A stretch of DNA of 5,977 nt from Gammaproteobacteria bacterium. Its GTDB lineage: Bacteria > Pseudomonadota > Gammaproteobacteria > Pseudomonadales > Azotimanducaceae. Position numbers and translations under genes: made by a program. Below are positions 1-5,977 of the stretch, piece after piece. The stretch lies in the NCBI GenBank assembly GCA_026706425.1, contig JAPOYW010000312.1:3892-9868 (forward strand), in the 5' to 3' direction. Within the stretch, counting starts at the first letter, position 1, and each line of letters opens with the position of its first letter. Under the pieces are notes generated by a model, which did not search any database, was not told the DNA's origin, and was given only the letters and a program-made list of their open reading frames with translations.

Positions 1-1386
1 CAAGGCCTGGGCAAGACGAAGATCGCCATCGACCTTGCGCTATCCTGGCTGCAGAGTGACACCGTAGACACAGTCCTCATCGTGACCAAGAAGTCGTTGG
101 TCGAAAACTGGCGCAGGGAGGTCGTGGGCCACTGCCACATAACGCCACACATACTCTCAGGCAACCGCCGTCAGAACAGCATATCGCTGAACTCGCCAGT
201 ACTCCTATACGTCACCAACTATGAAGTGGTCTCGGCCAACGCCCAGATCATCAGGCTGTTCCTCCAGACTTGCCGTGTCGGCTGCATCCTCGACGAGAGC
301 CACAAGATCAAGAATCCTGACGCGGCGCTGACTCGTACGTTCCTCGAACTCGCCTCATTGTTCCACCGCCGCGTCATCATGACGGGCACCCCTGCGGCCA
401 ATCGTCCGCACGACATCTGGTCTCAGATCCAATTCCTCGACGGTGGTGAGGCCCTCGGTGGCACCTTCGCAGCTTTCAAAGAAGAGATGGACTTACCCGG
501 CCCAACCGTCAACGCCACGTCATACGGCGCCCGCCTCGCCACCATCCACAATCGCCTTGAGGCATTTGCCGTTCGCGAAACCAAGGACACAGCTGGCATC
601 CAACTCCCTAACAAGACAATCACTGCTCACGAGCTCGAACTGCCTGCCTGGCAGATGGCCAAGTATGCCGCCTATCGAGACGAACTCGCGTACGAGTACG
701 AAAGCAACGGGGTTCCCGAAGTCGACGATGTCGAGAGTGTTCTCAAGCGTTTGCTTCGCCTTGTCCAATGCGCATCAAACCCCGCTCTCATCGACGGTCG
801 CTATGACCAAGAACCCGGCAAGTACGGCCTCCTATTTGATATGTGCCACGAACTCACTGGCGACTCTAAGGTCATCATCTGGACCGGCTTCATCCAGAAC
901 GTCAATTGGCTTGCTGCCAAGCTAGTCGACTTCCGGCCGGTCTGCATCCATGGCTCCCTGCCGATCAGCCAACGCGACGAGGCCGTCGACGCCTTCACAA
1001 ACTCATCCAACCTCGTGTTGATCGCCACCCCCGGAGCTGCCAAGGAGGGACTCACGCTGACCTCGGCGAACCACGCGATCTTTTTCGACCGCAGCTTCGG
1101 TCTCGACGACTACCTTCAGGCGCAGGACCGGATCCACCGGATTTCCCAAACCCGCGAATGCTACATACACAACCTAATCGCCCAAGACACGATTGACGAA
1201 TGGGTGGACGTACTTCTCACTGCGAAGTACCGCGCGGCCCAGCTCGCCCAGGGGGACATAGATGTCGCGTCCTTCCGCGACTCCTTTCGTACCGACATCG
1301 CCGAAGTCCTACAAGGCGTACTCTTCCCCGACCGGCCCAATCAATACGCCCGTGACTACCGCCAGCCAGGTTCCGAGAGCCTATGA
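1..1386 (+). CDS. SNF2-family DNA helicase/translocase, 5' end missing
   Basis: This is a superfamily 2 ATPase of the SNF2/Rad54 type, predicted to move along double-stranded DNA using ATP. The frame is open from the first base, so the gene enters from the left and 461 residues are visible. Numbering from the first visible codon, motif I is QGLGKT (1-6), motif II is DESH (98-101), motif III is TGTP (128-131), and motif IV lies around 281-287 (VIIWTGF). Motif V is around 338-357 (IATPGAAKEGLTL) and motif VI is QAQDRIHRISQ (373-383), with both arginines present. Both RecA-like lobes are therefore present and look catalytically intact. What is missing is everything N-terminal to the Walker A loop, possibly including a targeting domain. 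The GTG at 82 lies inside the first lobe and is not the start. The stop overlaps the next start (ATGA). Family assignment is very secure; the role is inferred from context only. Confidence 0.95.
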   Translation, partial: QGLGKTKIAIDLALSWLQSDTVDTVLIVTKKSLVENWRREVVGHCHITPHILSGNRRQNSISLNSPVLLYVTNYEVVSANAQIIRLFLQTCRVGCILDESHKIKNPDAALTRTFLELASLFHRRVIMTGTPAANRPHDIWSQIQFLDGGEALGGTFAAFKEEMDLPGPTVNATSYGARLATIHNRLEAFAVRETKDTAGIQLPNKTITAHELELPAWQMAKYAAYRDELAYEYESNGVPEVDDVESVLKRLLRLVQCASNPALIDGRYDQEPGKYGLLFDMCHELTGDSKVIIWTGFIQNVNWLAAKLVDFRPVCIHGSLPISQRDEAVDAFTNSSNLVLIATPGAAKEGLTLTSANHAIFFDRSFGLDDYLQAQDRIHRISQTRECYIHNLIAQDTIDEWVDVLLTAKYRAAQLAQGDIDVASFRDSFRTDIAEVLQGVLFPDRPNQYARDYRQPGSESL

Positions 1387-2411
1387 ACCCAGACGAGACC
1401 ACGATCGCGATCATGGGACAGCAGGTGCCTGCGCGACACGAACGGATTCCGATCAACCAGCTCCACTTCCTGCCAGACAACCCGCGCGTGTACGCCGCGA
1501 TCCGAGAAATGACCGACTTCAACGGCCTCACGGCCGACGAGAAGCAGATTCGGATCTACGAACGCCTCCTCCAGGAACCGAGTGTCAAGAACCTCATACC
1601 GGAGATACGACGAGACAAGGGCCTGCAAGATCCGATCACAGTCCGCCACGACACATGGCAAGTCATCGAAGGCAACTCCCGCCTAGCCGCGTACCGCAAG
1701 CTCGCCGAAGAGTCCGGCGATGAGCAATGGACCGAGATAAGGTGCCTTGTCGTAACCTCGCTCACCGACGACCAACAGACCCGACTTCTCGGCCAAGCGC
1801 ATCTTCACGGGAAGACTGATTGGTCTCCCTATGCCAAGGCCCTGTTCTGTTTTCGTTGGGTCGTGGAGGAGAAACGAGAGGCGACCTCGCTCTCCAATCT
1901 CTCCGGGATTTCGTCTGCAGAGATCAAGAAGAACGTAAGGATCGTCCAACTCATGCAGGCCAATGGCGACGATAAGCTCTCTCATTTCAGTTATTACAGC
2001 GTGTTAGTCAGGAGCAGGCCGATCTCCGCAGCAATAGCAGCCAGTCCCAAACTCGAACAGACGCTCTTGGCACAGATCAAGACTCAACCCGAACCCTTCA
2101 CCGCGCAAGAAATGCGCGAGCGCTTGCCAACCGTCATCGCGAAGCCCCGTATCCTGCGCAAGTACGAGAAAGGCGACGTTTCGATGGAGGACGCGTTTGA
2201 TCGCGCCAAGATCAGTGGTGCCGAGCAGCGCCTAAAGAAGGTCCGCGACGGGCTGGACGACATCGAACGCGACGACCTCGCTCCACTCGAGCGACACGAG
2301 GTCAAGTCGATCCAGCAGGTCGTGCGTCAGATCCGACAACGTGTGAAGCGCGTTAGCGACATGGTGGACGCCGAGCTCTTGGCCAAGTCCCCCAAGGGCA
2401 ATAGCACGTGA
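1383..2411 (+). CDS. ParB/sulfiredoxin-fold protein with helix-turn-helix
   Basis: The 342-residue protein has a ParB N-terminal domain. Box I is around 22-35 (IPINQL, then DNPR at 32-35). GLQDPITV (80-87) leads to the nucleotide-binding box EGNSRLAAYR (96-105), the equivalent of ParB GERRxRA. A box III-like segment follows at about 138-152 (QAHLHGKTDWSPYAKA). A helix-turn-helix is likely at 168-190 (LSNLSGISSAEIKKNV). The last 80 residues are charged and helical, probably an oligomerisation coiled coil. ParB-family proteins bind CTP and clamp DNA; some relatives are nucleases or phosphotransferases. Here GNSR replaces GERR, so the activity is uncertain. No ParA is adjacent, which argues against an ordinary partition role. 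The ATG forms an ATGA overlap with the helicase stop; a Met at residue 11 (1413) is a less likely start. A DNA-recognition or switch subunit of the cassette is my inference. Confidence 0.88.
   Translation: MNPDETTIAIMGQQVPARHERIPINQLHFLPDNPRVYAAIREMTDFNGLTADEKQIRIYERLLQEPSVKNLIPEIRRDKGLQDPITVRHDTWQVIEGNSRLAAYRKLAEESGDEQWTEIRCLVVTSLTDDQQTRLLGQAHLHGKTDWSPYAKALFCFRWVVEEKREATSLSNLSGISSAEIKKNVRIVQLMQANGDDKLSHFSYYSVLVRSRPISAAIAASPKLEQTLLAQIKTQPEPFTAQEMRERLPTVIAKPRILRKYEKGDVSMEDAFDRAKISGAEQRLKKVRDGLDDIERDDLAPLERHEVKSIQQVVRQIRQRVKRVSDMVDAELLAKSPKGNST
2394..2407 (+). promoter_or_regulatory. Ribosome binding site for the radical SAM gene
   Basis: AAGGG at 2394-2398 lies nine bases before the GTG at 2408 and inside the end of the ParB gene. 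It supports the GTG start, which overlaps the ParB stop as GTGA. The next in-frame Met is residue 23, which would remove the conserved first strand of the N-terminal domain. Confidence 0.55.
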
Positions 2412-4054
2412 CAAAGAAGAACATCCTTCTCGTAGAGCCAGGTTACCCGAACAAGTACCCACCTCTCGGCCTCATGAAGATCGCGGCCTACCACGGCCCT
2501 TTCGGTCGCGATGACAACCTGAGATTCGTTAAGGGCGTCACCCCGGACGTGCTCTCTGCCGTCTGGGACCGGGTCTACGTCACCACTCTGTTCAGCTTCG
2601 AGTGGAAGCGCACTTCGGACGCCATCGATTTCGCGTTGCGCGCCGTGCGAGGTCAAGCCGAACGCGTGTTCGTTGGAGGCATAGCCGCCACGCTCATGTT
2701 CGACGAGTTCCGCCGCGAGCCCAGATGGGCGGGCGTGCGATTCATCAAGGGTCTTCTTGACCAACCGGCCGGGCTATCACTCCAGCTCTCCGCCCAAGAT
2801 GGGGACTTCGGTGCGGACGACATATCAGGCACACCCATCGAGGAACTCGTTCCCGACTACAGCATCCTCGGCGACATCGAGTATACATACCCCGTGCGAG
2901 ATGCCTACTTCGGCTATGCGTCTCGTGGGTGCGTTCGAAAGTGCTCCTTCTGCGGTGTCCCCAAACTAGAGGGAGCGCAACGAGAGATGCCTCCCATCAC
3001 GAGCCTAGTCGAAGGAGTGGACGAGCAATTCGGTCCCAAGAAGGATTTGATTCTGATGGACAACAACGTCGCTGCAAGCGCCCGTTATCAAGAGGTTGTC
3101 GCCGAAATCCGTGACATCGGTTTCGAGCACGGTGCGACCTTCGAGAAGCCCGGGTCCGCAGCCGTCAAGCGACGCGTCGACTTCAACCAAGGAGTCGATG
3201 CACGCATCCTGTCCAAGACGCCGATGTACCTCAAAGAGATGGCAACGATCTGTATCGACCCCTTGAGGATCGCCTTCGACCACGTCGGCATGCGGCGAGT
3301 CTACGAGAGATCCGTCGAGATGGCTGCCGAATACGGCCTCACGTCGCTCTCGAACTACATGCTCTACAACTTCATGGACGCGCCTAGCGACCTCTACCAA
3401 CGCATGATGATCAACATTGAACTCAACGAACGCCTAGGCGTCCGAATATGGTCATTCCCAATGCGCTATCTGCCTGTAAACATGAAAGATCGATCACATG
3501 TCGGCAAGCATTGGAACCGCTACTTCTTGAGGTCATTCCAGATCATGCTGCAGGCTACACACGGCGTCGTCTCAGGCAGCGATCAGTTCTTCAACCGTGC
3601 GTTCGGCCGCAGCTACGACGAGTTCGAGCGACTGCTCGCGCTCCCGCACGCGTTTATATTCCAACGAGACTTCTATGAGAGCGGGGACGGACGCACTGTC
3701 CTTGACGAGTATCTCGCACTCGAGCGGCGGCTCACGCACTCGCAGAAGACCGAACTGATAGGGCTTCTCAGCGAGACCCTTGTGCGACGTCCTCGGCGCG
3801 ACGCGTTTCAAGCCCTCGTCACAGACCAATCGGTAAGCTTGCTTATTCGCCAGCTTGCCCGTTTCCACGCGATCGACACTAAGGCAGCCAAGGTTACGGA
3901 CATTGCTGAGGTCTTCCCCGAGCTAACGCCCGACCATTTGCTGCCCGAGCCCGACGCACTCGTCGAAGACGCCGGCCTCTACGAACCCCTAGACGTCACG
4001 GTCGACCGCATCCCATTGAAGGACCTCTCGGCTAGCTCCGCCAATGCCCAATGA
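2408..4054 (+). CDS. Radical SAM protein with B12-binding-like N-terminal domain
   Basis: This 548-residue enzyme is predicted to cleave S-adenosylmethionine reductively and make a 5'-deoxyadenosyl radical. The N-terminus (NILLVEPGY, then YPPLGLMKIAAYH, about 5-29) matches the Rossmann-like domain in front of many cobalamin-type radical SAM proteins, but I find no DxHxxG cobalamin motif. The radical SAM core begins at about 167, with CX3CX2C at Cys175, Cys179 and Cys182 inside GCVRKCSFCGVPKLEG. Later barrel strands include LILMDNN (214-220) and FNQGVDARIL (259-268). The only other cysteine is Cys282, so no auxiliary iron-sulfur cluster or SPASM domain is likely. Residues after about 360 form a helical C-terminal region I do not recognise. 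Translation starts at GTG with a good ribosome site. The substrate is unknown. With DNA-acting neighbours, a nucleic acid or nucleotide target is possible, but a peptide or small molecule cannot be excluded. Confidence 0.93.
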   Translation: MTKKNILLVEPGYPNKYPPLGLMKIAAYHGPFGRDDNLRFVKGVTPDVLSAVWDRVYVTTLFSFEWKRTSDAIDFALRAVRGQAERVFVGGIAATLMFDEFRREPRWAGVRFIKGLLDQPAGLSLQLSAQDGDFGADDISGTPIEELVPDYSILGDIEYTYPVRDAYFGYASRGCVRKCSFCGVPKLEGAQREMPPITSLVEGVDEQFGPKKDLILMDNNVAASARYQEVVAEIRDIGFEHGATFEKPGSAAVKRRVDFNQGVDARILSKTPMYLKEMATICIDPLRIAFDHVGMRRVYERSVEMAAEYGLTSLSNYMLYNFMDAPSDLYQRMMINIELNERLGVRIWSFPMRYLPVNMKDRSHVGKHWNRYFLRSFQIMLQATHGVVSGSDQFFNRAFGRSYDEFERLLALPHAFIFQRDFYESGDGRTVLDEYLALERRLTHSQKTELIGLLSETLVRRPRRDAFQALVTDQSVSLLIRQLARFHAIDTKAAKVTDIAEVFPELTPDHLLPEPDALVEDAGLYEPLDVTVDRIPLKDLSASSANAQ

Positions 4055-5537
4055 GCCCATCGTCGGGGGCGACATTCTTCGCCTCATCACCGCCGGCATG
4101 TACGACAATCCGCTCGTGCTGTTTCGCGAGTACATCCAAAACGCCGCTGACTCGGTCGCCTCTCGCAGCCAAAGGCTCGGATCGGTCCAGATCGATATAG
4201 ATCCGCTCGACGGGTGCCTCACCATCACTGACGACGGTCCAGGGCTTTCACACGACGAGGCGTTACGTCGCCTTGTTCCCATCGGGAACAGTTCGAAGGA
4301 CCCCACCATCGACCGCGGCCTCCGCGGCATCGGTCGACTCTCGGGGCTAGCCTTCGCTGAGCGCATCCACTTCACAACCCGCTCCAGTTCCGCCGAGCCC
4401 GTCACGCGTGTGTCCTGGTCCAGCCGGACGCTGCGCGACCCCCGCCTTCAGCGAGTCGACGCAGCTGCTGCGATCCAGGAATGCACCACCGTCCAGTCAA
4501 TCACAGATGGCGAATGGCCCGAACAGTTCTTTCAGGTCGCTGTGGAGCAGGTTACGCGACATGCTGCTTCGACGCTGCTAAACCGCGATGCGGTGCGGCA
4601 ATACATCGCCGAGGTATGTCCGGTACCACTGTCGAGCAGCTTTCCGCTTGCTTCGGAAGTCACAAACTTCCTCACCCAACACGCGGAGCACTTCGCGTTG
4701 CGGGTCAGTCTCGACGGGGAGGAAACGGCCATCGAACGCCCCTTCGGAGAGGCCATCCAGTTGACTGATGCTTATTCCGCCACCTACGAAAGCATGGAAA
4801 AATGCCTCATCCCACGGCTAGACAACGACGAACCGGCAGCAGCGCTCTGGCTAGCCCATACGCCATACGCCGGCTCCATACCTCGCCGCCTCGGAGTACG
4901 CGGACTCCGTGCACGCGTCGGCAACATCCAAGTCGGTTCTGAAGATGTCTTCAGCCACTTGTTTCACGAAACACGGTTCAATGGGTGGTGCGTTGGCGAA
5001 GTCCACATCACCGACAGCCGGATTGTCCCCAACGGCCGCCGCGACTACTTCGAGGCCGGCCCTCACCTCCGCCACCTCGAAAACCACCTTGGGGCCGTCG
5101 CGCACGAGATCAGCACACGTTGTCGTAGCGCCTCATCCCATCGCAATCGACTTCGACAGGCGGAGGCCACGATCCGCCAGGCACATTCCGCACACGAGCT
5201 TGCTCGATCAGGATATCTGCTACCAGAAGACGCAGCGGCAGTTCTGCGATGCTCGTCACAGCAGATCGCGACCATCAAAGATACTCTGGACGAACTCCAG
5301 ATTGCGCTTCCGGCGAGCTTAGCGGGCGAGCACTCCGATCTGTCGGATGTTGAACGGGCACTACCGGATGCTATTGGACCAGTTGGACTGGACGGCCTTC
5401 CCCCGGGCAGCGCGGCCACCCTCAAGTCGGCTTTTGCTGCCATCGTCGATGCTATGCCCGCCGACTCCGCCCTCCTCATGATCCAGGCCATACTGAGCAG
5501 GCTTTCCGACCGTGCGGCATCGGTCGACCGCGCATAG
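4044..5537 (+). CDS. HSP90-like (GHKL) ATP-binding protein
   Basis: The 497-residue protein starts with a Bergerat-fold ATPase domain of HSP90/HtpG type. FREYIQNAADS holds Glu29, Asn33 and Asp36 (N box). DDGPG at 63-67 is the G1 box, and IGNSSKD (80-86) followed by RGLRGIGRLSG (91-101) forms the lid and G2 region. A middle domain follows; RVGNIQVGSEDVF (291-303), GEVHI (318-322) and IVPNGRRDYFE (327-337) resemble the HSP90 middle segment that supplies a catalytic arginine. The C-terminal portion (about 341-430) is helical and charged, unlike the HtpG dimerisation domain, and the whole is over 100 residues shorter than a usual HtpG of about 620. The ATG overlaps the radical SAM gene by 11 bases; no earlier in-frame start lies nearby, and later ones would remove the ATPase box. 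GAAGGA at 4018-4023 is too distant to be a normal ribosome site, so coupled re-initiation is likely. A chaperone or sensor role in the cassette is inferred. Confidence 0.9.
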   Translation: MPNEPIVGGDILRLITAGMYDNPLVLFREYIQNAADSVASRSQRLGSVQIDIDPLDGCLTITDDGPGLSHDEALRRLVPIGNSSKDPTIDRGLRGIGRLSGLAFAERIHFTTRSSSAEPVTRVSWSSRTLRDPRLQRVDAAAAIQECTTVQSITDGEWPEQFFQVAVEQVTRHAASTLLNRDAVRQYIAEVCPVPLSSSFPLASEVTNFLTQHAEHFALRVSLDGEETAIERPFGEAIQLTDAYSATYESMEKCLIPRLDNDEPAAALWLAHTPYAGSIPRRLGVRGLRARVGNIQVGSEDVFSHLFHETRFNGWCVGEVHITDSRIVPNGRRDYFEAGPHLRHLENHLGAVAHEISTRCRSASSHRNRLRQAEATIRQAHSAHELARSGYLLPEDAAAVLRCSSQQIATIKDTLDELQIALPASLAGEHSDLSDVERALPDAIGPVGLDGLPPGSAATLKSAFAAIVDAMPADSALLMIQAILSRLSDRAASVDRA

Positions 5538-5560
5538 GGCACGGACGCACGGGCGGCGTT

Positions 5561-5586
5561 CCGCGCCAGAAGGACTGTTGGCGCGG
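5561..5586 (+). terminator. GC-rich hairpin, possible U-less terminator
   Basis: CCGCGCCA (5561-5568) pairs perfectly with TGGCGCGG (5579-5586) around a ten-base loop. It begins 23 bases after the stop of the last cassette gene. No T run follows, so it would have to be a hairpin-only terminator of the kind proposed for actinomycetes. The loop plus its closing A contains AGAAGGA (5568-5574), which looks like a ribosome site. The structure could instead regulate translation of the small gene starting at 5590 or at TTG 5578. Confidence 0.4.
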
Positions 5587-5589
5587 CCC

Positions 5590-5920
5590 ATGCCAGTCAA
5601 CGAGCATCCTGGATTCCGAGGCGACCGGGTAAGGATCTTCGTGGGCACCGACGAATTGGTATGGCTCTACATCCGATCCGGGTTGGGTGTGGCCCGGGCG
5701 GTCGAGCGTGCCGCCCGAATGCGCCACTACTCGTGGCTGATTCAGCAGCCGATGGGCGACCAGCAGCTCGGCGACAATCTGGAGCGAAACGCCGTTAGCG
5801 GACAGGGCATCAGCGTGCAGCGGTCCTGGATCCGGGATGACGAGGGACGAGTGGGAGTGGGTGGCGGTGTGGATCAAGGAGCAGCAAGAGCGGCTGGCGG
5901 CGGTGCTGGAAGGTGACTAG
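5590..5920 (+). pseudogene. Small unknown gene, apparently frameshifted
   Basis: From ATG 5590 the frame shows high-G+C coding periodicity (third positions mostly C/G, second positions AT-richer) up to about 5844, giving an 85-residue N-terminal part ending near RSWIRDDE. Beyond that, the same frame degenerates into a Gly/Ala-rich tail ending at TGA 5914-5916, with poor third-position G+C. The +1 frame becomes clearly coding (DEWEWVAVWIKEQQERLA, stop TAG 5918-5920), with nearly every third base G or C. The switch falls on two GACGAG copies (5839-5844 and 5846-5851). Deleting seven bases there joins both parts into one 107-residue protein. I do not recognise the family: it has no signal peptide or membrane segment, and the C-terminal part is probably a helix. 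The start is uncertain, since AGAAGGA (5568-5574) is 15 bases from the ATG and only three from a TTG at 5578. A sequencing error or two overlapping small genes are alternatives. Confidence 0.45.
5839..5851 (+). repeat. GACGAG direct repeat at the frame switch
   Basis: Two GACGAG copies (5839-5844 and 5846-5851) are separated by a single G, so the period is seven bases. A duplication of this length shifts the reading frame by one, exactly the shift seen in the surrounding small gene. Six of the seven positions match, so slippage plus one substitution, or chance, must be considered. Confidence 0.5.
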
Positions 5921-5977
5921 CCCGCATATCTCACCAACTGGATGGTCGGACGGCTTGGACGGGTCGGGAGGGCTTTG

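Noticed and set aside
443..925. Plus-strand 160-residue frame within the helicase gene
   Set aside because: It is Ser/Pro/Thr/Arg-rich with no domain, and sits wholly inside a gene whose helicase motifs are continuous.
82..1386. GTG at 82 as the helicase start
   Set aside because: The same frame is open to base 1 and encodes the Walker A motif QGLGKT before this GTG. A start at 82 would discard an essential catalytic motif.
1383..2411. Plasmid partition gene parB
   Set aside because: No ParA partner and no parS-like repeats are visible. The gene is embedded between a SNF2 translocase and a radical SAM enzyme, and box II differs from canonical ParB.
1..5537. DISARM, Dpd, Dnd or prokaryotic viperin system
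   Set aside because: A SNF2 or radical SAM gene alone is not diagnostic. The other hallmark genes (DUF1998 or PLD proteins, TGT-like DpdA, DndBCDE, the viperin kinase-type neighbour) are absent from the window, and the radical SAM protein has a front domain and length unlike viperin.
4044..5537. Housekeeping chaperone htpG
   Set aside because: It is over 100 residues shorter than HtpG, its C-terminal region differs, and it overlaps a radical SAM gene inside an accessory operon, so the symbol is not justified.
5063..5542. Minus-strand 159-residue reading frame
   Set aside because: It lies antisense to the HSP90-like gene and gives an Arg/Ser/Ala-rich product, typical of an antisense shadow in high-G+C DNA.
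5476..5877. Minus-strand 133-residue reading frame
   Set aside because: It overlaps the end of the HSP90-like gene, its product is His/Pro/Ser-rich without recognisable motifs, and its codon periodicity is weaker than the + strand frame over the same bases.
5837..5920. Independent 27-residue gene starting at ATG 5837
   Set aside because: The frame is clearly coding, but the ATG has no good ribosome site and lies at the GACGAG repeat. Joining it to the upstream frame gives a more coherent protein, so I treat it as the end of a frameshifted gene.
5921..5977. Start of a further gene at the right edge
   Set aside because: The remaining 57 bases contain an in-frame ATG (MVGRLG...) but are too short to show codon periodicity or a ribosome site.

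Overview
The window is a gene-dense piece of high-G+C DNA in which every supportable gene is on the + strand. Codon choice (third positions mostly C or G; Leu CTC/CTG, Ile ATC, Ala GCC) and an alternative GTG start point to a high-G+C bacterium. An actinomycete chromosome, plasmid or integrated element fits best, but no marker gene fixes the taxon.

Positions 1-5537 hold four genes with no intergenic space. They are a SNF2-family helicase/translocase cut by the left edge (1-1386), a ParB/sulfiredoxin-fold protein (1383-2411), a radical SAM enzyme (2408-4054) and an HSP90/GHKL-type ATP-binding protein (4044-5537). The junctions are an ATGA overlap, a GTGA overlap and an 11-base overlap, so the four are almost certainly one translationally coupled transcript. 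Its promoter and the start of the helicase gene lie left of the window. None of the four is housekeeping in form: the ParB has no ParA beside it, the HSP90-like protein is shorter than HtpG, and the radical SAM protein has one cluster motif and no recognisable pathway partner. DNA translocase, DNA- or nucleotide-binding switch, radical enzyme and ATPase chaperone or sensor together look like an accessory module acting on DNA, such as genome defence, DNA modification or mobile-element maintenance. I do not recognise it as a named system, and this function is inference from domain content.

Positions 5538-5977 are different. A GC-rich hairpin (5561-5586) lies 23 bases after the last stop and may end the operon. 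After it, strand composition changes from C-rich to strongly G-rich. A small unknown gene (5590-5920) appears broken: the coding frame switches at a short GACGAG direct repeat, and removing seven bases there restores a continuous 107-residue protein. In 5921-5977 I see no supportable feature. This right-hand part probably belongs to the surrounding genome or an adjoining element, so the right border of the cassette is probably near 5540.

I found no tRNA, rRNA, CRISPR array, transposase, integrase or long repeat.
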